Assembly (NCBI GenBank): GCA_030632175.1
Contig: DAOVVG010000177.1
Span: 1 to 5,455 of the forward strand
Length of the DNA stretch: 5,455 bases
Source: Gammaproteobacteria bacterium
GTDB taxonomy: Bacteria; Pseudomonadota; Gammaproteobacteria; UBA9214
Direction of reading: 5' to 3'
A program made the translations under genes and the position numbers. A model generated the notes under the pieces. That model was not told where the DNA came from and made no database searches. It worked only from the letters and a program-made list of their open reading frames with translations. Shown piece by piece: positions 1 to 5,455 of this stretch. Positions within the stretch are counted from its first letter, which is position 1, and each line of letters starts with the position of its first letter.

Positions 1-1259
1 CCATGAATTTCAAAGTGGCCGTACTTTTCGATGGCACGTATCCCCTCATCCTTGACATTACCGGCCACCACACCGGAGAAGGCGCGTCGCAGGTTGGCTG
101 CCAGCAGATGGGGCTCCTGATCATGACGCAACTCCAGGTTGCGCATATTCTCGTGCGTGGGATTGAACGGCTGCTGGAATTCCCGGTCAACCTTCAGCAA
201 CCAGTTGAAATAATACGCATCGCCATGCCGGGTACGAAATTCACGCACCTGCTTGAGACCGGCGTGCATCTCGCGTGATACCCCGTCAGGATCATCGATA
301 ATAATCTGGTAACGTTGCTGCGCCTCAACACCCAGAGTGTCGAGAATAAACTGGTTAATCTGCCTGAAATATTCCTCTGCACATTCCGGTCCTGTAAGAA
401 TCAGGGGGAATGGAATGCTCTTGTTATCCGGATGCAACAGAATGCCGAGAATATACAGGATTTCTTCTGCCGTACCGGCACCGCCCGGAAACACCACAAC
501 ACCGTGCCCGGTACGCACGAATGCCTCCAGGCGCTTCTCGATGTCCGGCATAATCACCAGGTCATTCACTATCGGGTTGGGTGACTCGGCTGCAATAATC
601 CCCGGTTCGGTGATACCGAGATACTGGCCGTTACTGATGCGCTGTTTCGCATGACCGACAGCCGCCCCCTTCATCGGACCTTTCATGGCACCCGGACCAC
701 AACCGGTACAGATATCCTCGCCGCGCAGTCCGAGATGGTAGCCGACCACCTTGGTGTAATCGTATTCCTCGCGGGAAATGGAATGCCCTCCCCAGCACAC
801 CACCAGGTTCAGATTGGTCATTGGCCGCAGAATCCTGGCATTACGCAGAATATGGAAAACCGCGTTGGTAATGCCCGACGAGCTCTCCAGGTCGAATTCC
901 GGATTGCTGTCTATTTCATCGCTGACATAAATTACATCGCGCAACACCGCAAACAGGTGTTCACTGATGCCTTTGATCAGCTTTCCATCGACAAAGGCAT
1001 GTGCCGGCGCACCGGTTATCTCCAGCTTGATGCCCCGCTCGATCTGAATAACGCGAATATCAAATGACCGGTAACGCTCCAGCAGTTCCTTGCCATCGTC
1101 CAGCTGACTGCCACAATTCAATACCGCCAGCGAGCAGTTACGAAACAGCTTATACAGGCCACCCTGGCTGGTATCGAGTAATTTATGCACCTCGGCCTTG
1201 GACAGGATTTCCATTTGGCCTTCCGGTGAAATCCGCGCATCGACGACTTCATATGGCAT
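1..1259 (-). CDS. ppnN: Nucleotide 5'-monophosphate nucleosidase PpnN (LOG family), 3' end outside the window
   Basis: Minus-strand frame, open from an ATG at 1259 to the window edge: 419 complete codons with no stop. The product resembles E. coli PpnN (YgdH, about 454 residues) along its whole visible length, so roughly 35 C-terminal residues are missing. I can see the N-terminal ISPEGQMEILSKAEV stretch, LFRNCSLAVLN, the nucleotide-site block CTGCGPGAM at residues 184-192, the LOG-family signature PGGAGTAEE at 258-266, and GDAYYFNW at 346-353. The family hydrolyses purine nucleoside 5'-monophosphates to the free base and ribose 5-phosphate in the cytosol; the E. coli enzyme is controlled by (p)ppGpp. 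The start is chosen because ISPEGQ begins at residue 10, close to its place in E. coli. A purine-rich AGGAAG lies 11 nt upstream, rather far for a ribosome site. The gene reads in the same direction as the exonuclease gene upstream but 148 bp away, so it probably has its own promoter. Identity is very secure. Confidence 0.96.
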   Translation of the reverse strand, partial: MPYEVVDARISPEGQMEILSKAEVHKLLDTSQGGLYKLFRNCSLAVLNCGSQLDDGKELLERYRSFDIRVIQIERGIKLEITGAPAHAFVDGKLIKGISEHLFAVLRDVIYVSDEIDSNPEFDLESSSGITNAVFHILRNARILRPMTNLNLVVCWGGHSISREEYDYTKVVGYHLGLRGEDICTGCGPGAMKGPMKGAAVGHAKQRISNGQYLGITEPGIIAAESPNPIVNDLVIMPDIEKRLEAFVRTGHGVVVFPGGAGTAEEILYILGILLHPDNKSIPFPLILTGPECAEEYFRQINQFILDTLGVEAQQRYQIIIDDPDGVSREMHAGLKQVREFRTRHGDAYYFNWLLKVDREFQQPFNPTHENMRNLELRHDQEPHLLAANLRRAFSGVVAGNVKDEGIRAIEKYGHFEIH

Positions 1260-1273
1260 AAGATAATTATCTT
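1260..1273. promoter_or_regulatory. Perfect 14-bp palindrome abutting the ppnN start codon
   Basis: AAGATAATTATCTT is its own reverse complement and ends at the base directly before the ppnN ATG. Its upstream arm overlaps the only plausible ribosome-binding purines (AGGAAG on the minus strand, 1276-1271). It could be an operator or a leader structure affecting initiation, or an AT-rich coincidence. The palindrome is seen directly; function is inference. Confidence 0.4.
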
Positions 1274-1281
1274 CCTGAATA

Positions 1282-1310
1282 TGTATAAAAGGTTGTTACC
1301 CGGTATTAAA
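1282..1310 (-). promoter_or_regulatory. Weak candidate promoter for ppnN
   Basis: On the minus strand a TATACA hexamer (1287-1282) resembles a sigma-70 -10 box. A poor TTTAAT hexamer (1310-1305) lies 17 nt upstream as a possible -35. The position, about 23 nt before the ppnN ATG, fits a short leader, but the -35 matches TTGACA at only three bases. Confidence 0.25.
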
Positions 1311-1357
1311 TCACTCTCGCAATTTCACAGGGGTCGATTTTCTCGCATCAGTCAGGT

Positions 1358-1385
1358 TGATGGGTAAAGCGCAGCGCACCCATCA
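1358..1385. repeat. GC-rich stem-loop between the exonuclease gene and ppnN, probable dispersed intergenic repeat
   Basis: A perfect 8-bp stem, TGATGGGT (1358-1365) with ACCCATCA (1378-1385), encloses a 12-nt loop containing the self-complementary GCGCAGCGC (1369-1377). There is no T-run after it on the minus strand, so it is not a textbook rho-independent terminator. The GATGGGT...GCGCAGCG...ACCCATC layout resembles short dispersed repeats that I recall from many proteobacterial intergenic regions. That identity is from memory and would need genome-wide copy counts. It may protect the 3' end of the upstream operon transcript. Confidence 0.5.
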
Positions 1386-1407
1386 CGGGAAAGCCCACGC
1401 CTGCAAT

Positions 1408-2049
1408 TCAGTTCCGTCCACCCTCCCTGCCCAGGAACCCTGCTGCCGCTACTGCAGGCACCCGACCCAGTTCCTGCATCAGGACAAACGGAATATTAAC
1501 AAATTCATGCCGTGCAGTGATGTCTCTCAGCATACCCAGCCAAAGCCCGGCTGTCATTTCGGCATCGGCAAGTGCGCGGTGAAAAGTGCCGTTATTGGAA
1601 ATGCTTTTATATTCCACCAGCGTGCCCAGCTTGTGATTGGGTGCATCCGGATAAACCCGTCGTGCAGCCAGCATGGAACAGGCGAACTCACCGGCATAAC
1701 CGCGGCCGATACCGGCCAGTTCGGCATCCAGAAAACGGCGATCAAAAGAAGCGTTATGCGCCACCAGGTCATAGCCCTCGATGAAGTCCGCAAATTCATC
1801 CATCACCACCCCGCAAGAGGGCGCTTCATCCAGCATCTCGTTGCTGATCCCGGTCAGCCCCTCGATAAAGGAAGACACCCGCAGACCCGGGTTCATCAAT
1901 CCCTGGAAACGGTCGACGATCTCTCCACCCTCCAGTTTTATCGCACCCACCTCGATAGCCCGGTCGCCCTGATCCGGTGACATGCCTGTCGTCTCAAAGT
2001 CGAGCACAATGACAGTATCTGCGTTACGGGGTTTGGTTTGTTGTATCAC
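1408..2049 (-). CDS. DnaQ-like DEDDh 3'-5' exonuclease
   Basis: 213 residues, essentially one exonuclease domain. All five catalytic residues of the DEDDh class are visible: D17 and E19 in DFETTG (Exo I), D103 in HNASFDRRFL (Exo II), and H157 and D162 in HRALADA (Exo III). These proteins bind two divalent metal ions and remove nucleotides from 3' ends of DNA or RNA; relatives include the DNA polymerase III epsilon subunit, ExoX and RNase T. No polymerase, helicase, GIY-YIG or evident clamp-binding motif is attached, so the substrate is unknown. The start is a GTG at 2049. AAGGA (2061-2057) sits 7 nt upstream inside the end of the cupin gene, and only 4 nt separate the two genes, so translational coupling is likely. 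The last 15 or so residues are rich in alanine and glycine and look variable. Family assignment is firm; a specific gene name is not justified. Confidence 0.93.
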   Translation of the reverse strand: MIQQTKPRNADTVIVLDFETTGMSPDQGDRAIEVGAIKLEGGEIVDRFQGLMNPGLRVSSFIEGLTGISNEMLDEAPSCGVVMDEFADFIEGYDLVAHNASFDRRFLDAELAGIGRGYAGEFACSMLAARRVYPDAPNHKLGTLVEYKSISNNGTFHRALADAEMTAGLWLGMLRDITARHEFVNIPFVLMQELGRVPAVAAAGFLGREGGRN

Positions 2050-2053
2050 GTAA

Positions 2054-2425
2054 TTATCCTTCCGCTGTCACTTGCAGGTATTTTTCTGGGTCAAATCGGG
2101 GGGTGCATACACACAAAAACACCAGGTCGCTGTCACCGGTATTGCGTATGCGCTGGGAAACAGCGGCCGGGATTATCACCACATCCATGGCACCGACCGC
2201 AACCGGCAACTGCCCGTCGATCTCGGCCTCACCCTTGCCGGATACAATCACGTAACGTTCAACAATATCTTGCAGACAGTGCAATTCGGTTGTCATACCG
2301 GGCTCAACACGCGCACGCGCAATGGAACAGCCTGCATCAGTGCCGGTGTTATGCAGTTCAACAATATGACAGCCCTCTTCCAGGTAGAATTCGCTGTCGG
2401 GCCTGAACGATTTGATTGTTTCCAC
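2054..2425 (-). CDS. Small single-domain cupin protein
   Basis: 123 residues with the cupin beta-barrel pattern. Cupin motif 1 is seen as PGMTTELH...ERYVIVSGKG (residues 42-65), followed by VGAMDVVIIPA (77-87) and a degenerate motif 2, SQRIRNTG (90-97). Usual metal ligands are HxH...E in motif 1 and H in motif 2. Here only H49 and E56 are in register: the second histidine position is L51 and the motif 2 histidine is Q91. The closing FLCVCTPRF stretch contains two cysteines. The start is a GTG at 2425, chosen because GGAGGT (2439-2434) lies 8 nt upstream; the ATG at about 2441 is in another frame. It lies 53 nt after hrpB and 4 nt before the exonuclease gene, so it is probably co-transcribed with both. 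The fold is clear. Ligand or reaction is unknown; a sugar- or small-molecule-binding role is as likely as catalysis. Confidence 0.88.
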   Translation of the reverse strand: METIKSFRPDSEFYLEEGCHIVELHNTGTDAGCSIARARVEPGMTTELHCLQDIVERYVIVSGKGEAEIDGQLPVAVGAMDVVIIPAAVSQRIRNTGDSDLVFLCVCTPRFDPEKYLQVTAEG

Positions 2426-2433
2426 CCTGCCTG

Positions 2434-2439
2434 ACCTCC
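2434..2439 (-). promoter_or_regulatory. Ribosome-binding site fixing the GTG start of the cupin gene
   Basis: GGAGGT on the minus strand, a near-perfect Shine-Dalgarno sequence 8 nt before the GTG at 2425. It decides in favour of this non-ATG start and is the strongest ribosome site seen in the window. Confidence 0.75.
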
Positions 2440-2478
2440 ATCCTGTTTCCGGAAAACACCGGCGAACAGCCAGACCGA

Positions 2479-4986
2479 CTACTTGCCGGTTTTGTGACGT
2501 GTCCGGGTTGTGGGTTGCGCCTGCAACGGGTCCTCGGGCCAGTGATGCTTCGGATAACGGCCCTTCATTTCCTTTCTGACCTCATGATAACTGCCTTTCC
2601 AGAAAGCAGCGAGGTCTTGCGTTATCTGTACCGGCCGCCGTGCCGGGGACAGCAAGTGTATCAACACCGGCACCTTGCCGCCGGCTACACAGGGCGTCTC
2701 CTGCAGACCAAACATTTCCTGCAGGCGCACCGCCAGCACAGGTATTTCCTGGTTGTAGTCCAGCCGCACCCGTGAACCGCTGGGCACGCACCAGTGCGTG
2801 GGTGCCAGCTTATCCAGCTGGCGTTGCTGCGCCCAGGGTATCAATGCCAGCAAAGCGGCCTGCAAATCCAGCCGTTTCAGGTGCGCAAGGCGTGACATAC
2901 CCGCCAGGTACGGCATCAGCCAGTCATCCAGCGTCGCCAGCAAGGCCGCATCACTGACGTCCGGCCAGTCCTGCGGCGACAGTCGATGCATAAAGGCAAT
3001 ACGGGCCTGACTGGCGCGCGCGGCATCAGTCCAGGGCAAAGCCTCAACGCCGGCCCGTCGAATACCCACAAGCAGTGCAGACTGAATGGCCTCTGGCGGC
3101 GCATCCTCCCAGCGCTTGTCAGTCAACACCAGCTCGCCAATACGCTGTTGACGACGTGCCTGTACACAGTGTTCGCGCTCATCCCAGCCAACATGCGTCA
3201 CGTCCGTTACCCGTGCCGCGTGATACCTCAGCAATTGCTCATAATGCAGACTGGCTGCAAGGTAGATTCGCGCTTCAGCGCGGCCATCGAGATGCGCAGC
3301 GACAAGGGCGTCGGCAGCTGCCAGCGGCTCGGCCTCTGTAAAAACCGCACCACGCCCGTTACTCATCAGGAAGCGATTGTCGCTGCCATGTCGTCGCCGT
3401 GCAATGCGATCCGGGTAGGCAAACGCCAGCAGCACACCGGCCATGGACACATCACCCTGATCCTGCGGAGCTGCCGCACAGTGCAGCTGCCGCTGCCACT
3501 GTCGTGCTGTCGCGCGTATCCCGCCACGCAGACCCCGACGATCACGCCCGCCGTTGCCCGGTTCCCGTAACCAGTCCACCCGGCGCACGATATCTGCATC
3601 GCGTTCGCCATCCCCGGCCAGCGGATCGCGTTCACTCAACAGGGCGGCCAGTTCGCACGCCAGTGCTCCATATCCCAGCTCATTGCCGCGCAGCATCATG
3701 TGCGCAAGCCTCGGGTGAGTACCAAACCGTATCATCTCGCTGCCATGCGCCGTAATGCGTGAGTTTGCATCCAGCGCACCAAGTTGCTGTAACAGGGACA
3801 TTGCCTGTGCGACATGTGCAGCCGGCGGCTCGTCCAGCCAGCGCAGCTGCGCGGTGTCACAGACACCCCACTGTGCCAGCTCCAGCACCAGTGGCGTCAA
3901 ATCCGCCTCGAGGATTTCCGCTGCCGTCTGCGCGATCAACGGCTGGTGTGCACCCCACATACGGACACAGACACCGGCTTGCAGGCGACCGGCACGCCCA
4001 CGACGCTGATCTGCAGCGGCCTGTGATACCGGCCGGGTTTCCAGTCGTGACAACCCGCTGTTCGGATCAAAGCGCGACAGCCGCATCAATCCCGCGTCAA
4101 CAACCACGCGAATGCCCTCAATGGTCAAACTGGTCTCTGCAATGGCGGTCGCCAGCACCACCTTGCGCATGCCCTCCTGCGCAGGCTCAATAGCTGCATC
4201 CTGTGCCGCGCCGGACAACTGACCGTAGAGTGGCGCCACCCGCACATTTGCATCCAGTCCAGCCGCCGCCAACAGGCCTTCCAGCTGGCGTATTTCACCG
4301 GCTCCCGGCAGAAATACCAGCAAGCTGCCGGTTTCCTCACGCAATATCGTCTGCACACGCTGTGCGACTTCAGCACAAAAGGCGCGGCGATCACGACTAA
4401 ACACTGCCCGCGCCGGATGATAATGCACAGTCACCGGGTAGCTGCGACCCTCGCTGCTCAGTAGCGGCGCCGCATCCAGCCACTCGGATACGGCAGCCCC
4501 ATCAAGGGTGGCCGACATAACCAGCAGTCGCAGGTCTTCACGCAGGACTGACTGGCTGTCGAGGCACAAGGCCAGCCCCAGGTCAGCCGCCAGACTGCGT
4601 TCATGGAATTCATCGAAGATCACCAGCCCGACAGATTCAAGTGATGGATCGTGTTGCAGCATGCGCGCCAGGATCCCCTCGGTAACGACTTCAACCCGGG
4701 TCGTTTCACTCACCTGCCTGTCCAGGTGCATGCGATACCCTACCGTCTTGCCAACCGACTCACCCAGTGAACGCGCCATAAAACGCGCCGCCGCACGCGC
4801 CGCCAATCGGCGCGGTTCCAGCATGATGATTTTTTTACCCTCGAGCCACGGCGCATCCAGCAAGGCCAGTGGTACCCGTGTGGTCTTGCCGGCACCGGGG
4901 GCTGCCTGCAGGACGGCACGGGTATATTTCTCGAGGGTACGCTGCAAGTCTGGCAGCAAACTGTCAATTGGCAGAGATGGTTTCAT
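2479..4986 (-). CDS. hrpB: ATP-dependent helicase HrpB (DEAH-box, superfamily 2)
   Basis: 835 residues from the ATG at 4986, the usual size for HrpB. Helicase motifs appear in order: Walker A APGAGKTT (29-36), motif II DEFH (125-128), motif III SAT (158-160), motif V ATAIAETSLTIEG (279-291) and motif VI QRRGRAGR (327-334). A winged-helix/ratchet-like middle follows. The HrpB-specific C-terminal domain spans about 693-820, including the characteristic WKGSYHEVRKEMKGRYPKHH stretch from 796. These enzymes use ATP to remodel or unwind nucleic acid; the cellular role of HrpB is poorly defined, unlike its relative HrpA. The reading frame stays open another 49 codons, to a GTG at 5133, but that extension is translated from a dispersed repeat. 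MKPSLPIDSLLPDL matches the short HrpB N-terminus before Walker A, so 4986 is preferred although no good Shine-Dalgarno precedes it. It is the first gene of a probable operon with the cupin and exonuclease genes. Confidence 0.96.
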   Translation of the reverse strand: MKPSLPIDSLLPDLQRTLEKYTRAVLQAAPGAGKTTRVPLALLDAPWLEGKKIIMLEPRRLAARAAARFMARSLGESVGKTVGYRMHLDRQVSETTRVEVVTEGILARMLQHDPSLESVGLVIFDEFHERSLAADLGLALCLDSQSVLREDLRLLVMSATLDGAAVSEWLDAAPLLSSEGRSYPVTVHYHPARAVFSRDRRAFCAEVAQRVQTILREETGSLLVFLPGAGEIRQLEGLLAAAGLDANVRVAPLYGQLSGAAQDAAIEPAQEGMRKVVLATAIAETSLTIEGIRVVVDAGLMRLSRFDPNSGLSRLETRPVSQAAADQRRGRAGRLQAGVCVRMWGAHQPLIAQTAAEILEADLTPLVLELAQWGVCDTAQLRWLDEPPAAHVAQAMSLLQQLGALDANSRITAHGSEMIRFGTHPRLAHMMLRGNELGYGALACELAALLSERDPLAGDGERDADIVRRVDWLREPGNGGRDRRGLRGGIRATARQWQRQLHCAAAPQDQGDVSMAGVLLAFAYPDRIARRRHGSDNRFLMSNGRGAVFTEAEPLAAADALVAAHLDGRAEARIYLAASLHYEQLLRYHAARVTDVTHVGWDEREHCVQARRQQRIGELVLTDKRWEDAPPEAIQSALLVGIRRAGVEALPWTDAARASQARIAFMHRLSPQDWPDVSDAALLATLDDWLMPYLAGMSRLAHLKRLDLQAALLALIPWAQQRQLDKLAPTHWCVPSGSRVRLDYNQEIPVLAVRLQEMFGLQETPCVAGGKVPVLIHLLSPARRPVQITQDLAAFWKGSYHEVRKEMKGRYPKHHWPEDPLQAQPTTRTRHKTGK

Positions 4987-5008
4987 ATTAAAGAAGCTGT
5001 CTTGAATC

Positions 5009-5023
5009 GGGGTATCATACCCC
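5009..5023 (-). promoter_or_regulatory. 7-1-7 palindrome containing a candidate -10 box upstream of hrpB
   Basis: GGGGTAT and ATACCCC flank a single central base. Read on the minus strand the centre gives TATGAT (5019-5014), five of six matches to the -10 consensus, 27 nt before the hrpB ATG. The position 17 nt upstream, GGGAGA, falls inside the repeat at 5021-5054 and is not a -35 box. It could be an activator-dependent or weak promoter with an overlapping operator, or simply a symmetrical repeat edge. Confidence 0.35.
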
Positions 5024-5054
5024 CTCTCCCCGGCCCTCTCCCGAAGGGAGAGGG
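5021..5054 (+). repeat. 34-nt hairpin repeat, copy A, inverted relative to copy B
   Basis: This segment is the exact reverse complement of 5181-5214 over all 34 nt. It has an inner hairpin (5034-5054) with a 9-bp stem CCCTCTCCC/GGGAGAGGG and a 3-nt loop, plus an outer C-rich tail (5021-5033) carrying a further CCCTCTCCC. The sequence resembles a hairpin repeat that I recall as widespread between genes in proteobacteria, whose translation gives spurious LSLRERAG-type peptides. That exact kind of peptide appears here when the hrpB frame is read upstream. No T-run follows, so it is not a classical terminator. Confidence 0.85.
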
Positions 5055-5180
5055 AGAACTTGCCGAACGCCCTGGTAGTGGAACCGACCTTCAAGGAGTA
5101 ATACGAAACACATGAAGGTCTTCCAGACTTCACTGCATCACTCTCACCGCACGTCTGAAAAATTCCTTAACCAGTACACC
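5055..5180. other. Spacer between the two inverted repeat copies, no confident gene
   Basis: 126 nt lying inside the repeat pair. It contains an 8-bp inverted repeat, GACCTTCA (5086-5093) and TGAAGGTC (5113-5120), with 19 nt between the arms. It also has a plus-strand AAGGAG (5094-5099 region) followed about 12 nt later by an ATG at 5112. No convincing promoter, RNA gene or protein family was recognised. Any hrpB leader transcript starting upstream of copy A would include this stretch. Confidence 0.5.
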
Positions 5181-5214
5181 CCCTCTCCCTTCGGGAGAGG
5201 GCCGGGGAGAGGGG
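5181..5214 (-). repeat. 34-nt hairpin repeat, copy B, inverted relative to copy A
   Basis: Perfect inverted match to 5021-5054. The hairpin (5181-5201) faces copy A, and the tail with the third GGGAGAGGG-type block (5204-5214) points towards the DsbA-like gene. The 5' arm could pair with either G-rich block. Identity ends sharply at both edges, and the flanks show no matching direct repeat that would mark a target-site duplication. It lies about 43 nt after the stop codon of the upstream gene. Confidence 0.85.
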
Positions 5215-5256
5215 ATAAAAACAAGTACATCAATCCCGCAACCTTCGGGAACCCTG

Positions 5257-5455
5257 TCACTGCAGCCCGGCAATCATCTCCAGCATGGGCGCACTGTCAT
5301 TATAATCGATCGGTATCGGCCACACAGCAGCACCCGCCTTCAAAATCAGGCTCGGATAACCAGTGGCATGCAGCTGCCGCGATAACTCAATCTCAGCCAG
5401 CAACTGCTGCTGCACCGCTTCACTAACCAGCGCCTCGGCAAATACTTGCGTATCC
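5257..5455 (-). CDS. DsbA-family thioredoxin-fold protein, C-terminal 65 residues only
   Basis: A minus-strand frame enters from the right edge and ends with TGA at 5259-5257, giving 65 complete residues. The fragment reads FAEALVSEAV, then a helix with SRQLHATGYPSLIL, then a short strand and PIPIDYND before a final helix. This order of helix, G-[FY]-P-[ST]-L segment with the thioredoxin-fold cis-proline (P of YPSL), strand and C-terminal helix is typical of the DsbA / FrnE-like family of thiol oxidoreductases. The CXXC active site, if present, would lie upstream outside the window. So neither redox activity nor location (periplasm or cytosol) can be judged. The gene reads in the same direction as hrpB but is separated by 270 bp with two repeats, so co-transcription is uncertain. 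No strong terminator was seen after the stop: only a 5-bp TCCCG/CGGGA stem and a T5 run too far downstream. Confidence 0.62.
   Translation of the reverse strand, partial: DTQVFAEALVSEAVQQQLLAEIELSRQLHATGYPSLILKAGAAVWPIPIDYNDSAPMLEMIAGLQ

Noticed and set aside
1357..1980. Long plus-strand open frame of 207 codons
   Set aside because: It is antisense to the exonuclease gene, which carries all DEDDh motifs. The plus-strand product has no recognisable domain and a composition typical of a shadow frame.
2426..2478. Terminator or promoter between hrpB and the cupin gene
   Set aside because: Only a short TTTCCGGAAA palindrome and a 4-bp CCGG stem are present in 53 nt. Neither has a T-run or paired promoter boxes, so read-through is more likely.
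2986..3570. Plus-strand open frame of 194 codons inside hrpB
   Set aside because: It lies wholly antisense to a continuous, family-typical HrpB sequence and shows no domain, ribosome site or promoter.
5021..5214. Classical insertion sequence or confirmed MITE
   Set aside because: There is no transposase, the spacer is non-coding, and the flanking bases do not form a clear target-site duplication. A pair of REP-like repeats explains the data with fewer assumptions.
5181..5214. Rho-independent terminator for the DsbA-like gene
   Set aside because: The hairpin is strong, but on the minus strand it is followed by a G-rich stretch, not a T-run. The only T-run (5216-5220 region) lies before the hairpin.
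5112..5426. Plus-strand frame of 104 codons as a real gene
   Set aside because: After 22 residues it is the translation of repeat copy B and then of the strand opposite the DsbA-like gene, so the full frame is not credible as a protein. Only its start is kept as a weak finding.
1..5455. CRISPR array, tRNA or rRNA gene, or phage and defence genes
   Set aside because: No regularly spaced direct repeats, no tRNA cloverleaf or rRNA signature and no phage or defence protein family were seen. The coding content is ordinary chromosomal genes.

Overview
The window is about 5.5 kb of compact, moderately GC-rich chromosomal DNA. Its best-supported gene set (ppnN, hrpB, a DEDDh exonuclease, a small cupin) points to a gammaproteobacterium. 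The PpnN-like and HrpB-like proteins are close in length and sequence to the Escherichia coli proteins as I remember them, but the cupin and the stand-alone exonuclease next to hrpB are not an E. coli arrangement. Two kinds of GC-rich dispersed-repeat-like hairpins in the intergenic gaps suggest an environmental gammaproteobacterium rather than an enteric. The genus cannot be fixed from the sequence alone.

Every gene I can support lies on the minus strand. Read in the direction of transcription, from the right edge to the left, they are: (1) the last 65 codons of a DsbA-family thioredoxin-fold protein, ending at 5257; (2) a 270-bp gap (4987-5256) holding two perfect 34-nt inverted copies of a GC-rich hairpin repeat, a 7-1-7 palindrome and a possible promoter; (3) hrpB, a DEAH-box helicase of 835 residues (4986-2479); (4) after 53 nt, a 123-residue cupin with a GTG start (2425-2054); (5) after only 4 nt, a 213-residue DnaQ-like 3'-5' exonuclease, also starting at GTG (2049-1408); (6) a 148-bp gap with another hairpin repeat and a perfect 14-bp palindrome next to the start codon; (7) ppnN, a LOG-family nucleotide 5'-monophosphate nucleosidase, open at the left edge (1259 to 1).

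hrpB, the cupin gene and the exonuclease gene look like one operon; the cupin-exonuclease junction is tight enough for translational coupling. ppnN is probably a separate unit, because the gap before it is longer and carries a stem-loop. A helicase and a 3'-5' exonuclease would fit nucleic-acid processing, and PpnN breaks down purine mononucleotides. A common pathway for the operon is not demonstrated by the sequence, and the cupin's substrate is unknown.

I found no clear mobile element, defence system, CRISPR array, RNA gene or obviously new biological system. The most interesting material is non-coding: the paired repeats just upstream of hrpB, which also extend the hrpB reading frame in a misleading way, and the palindromes beside hrpB and ppnN.
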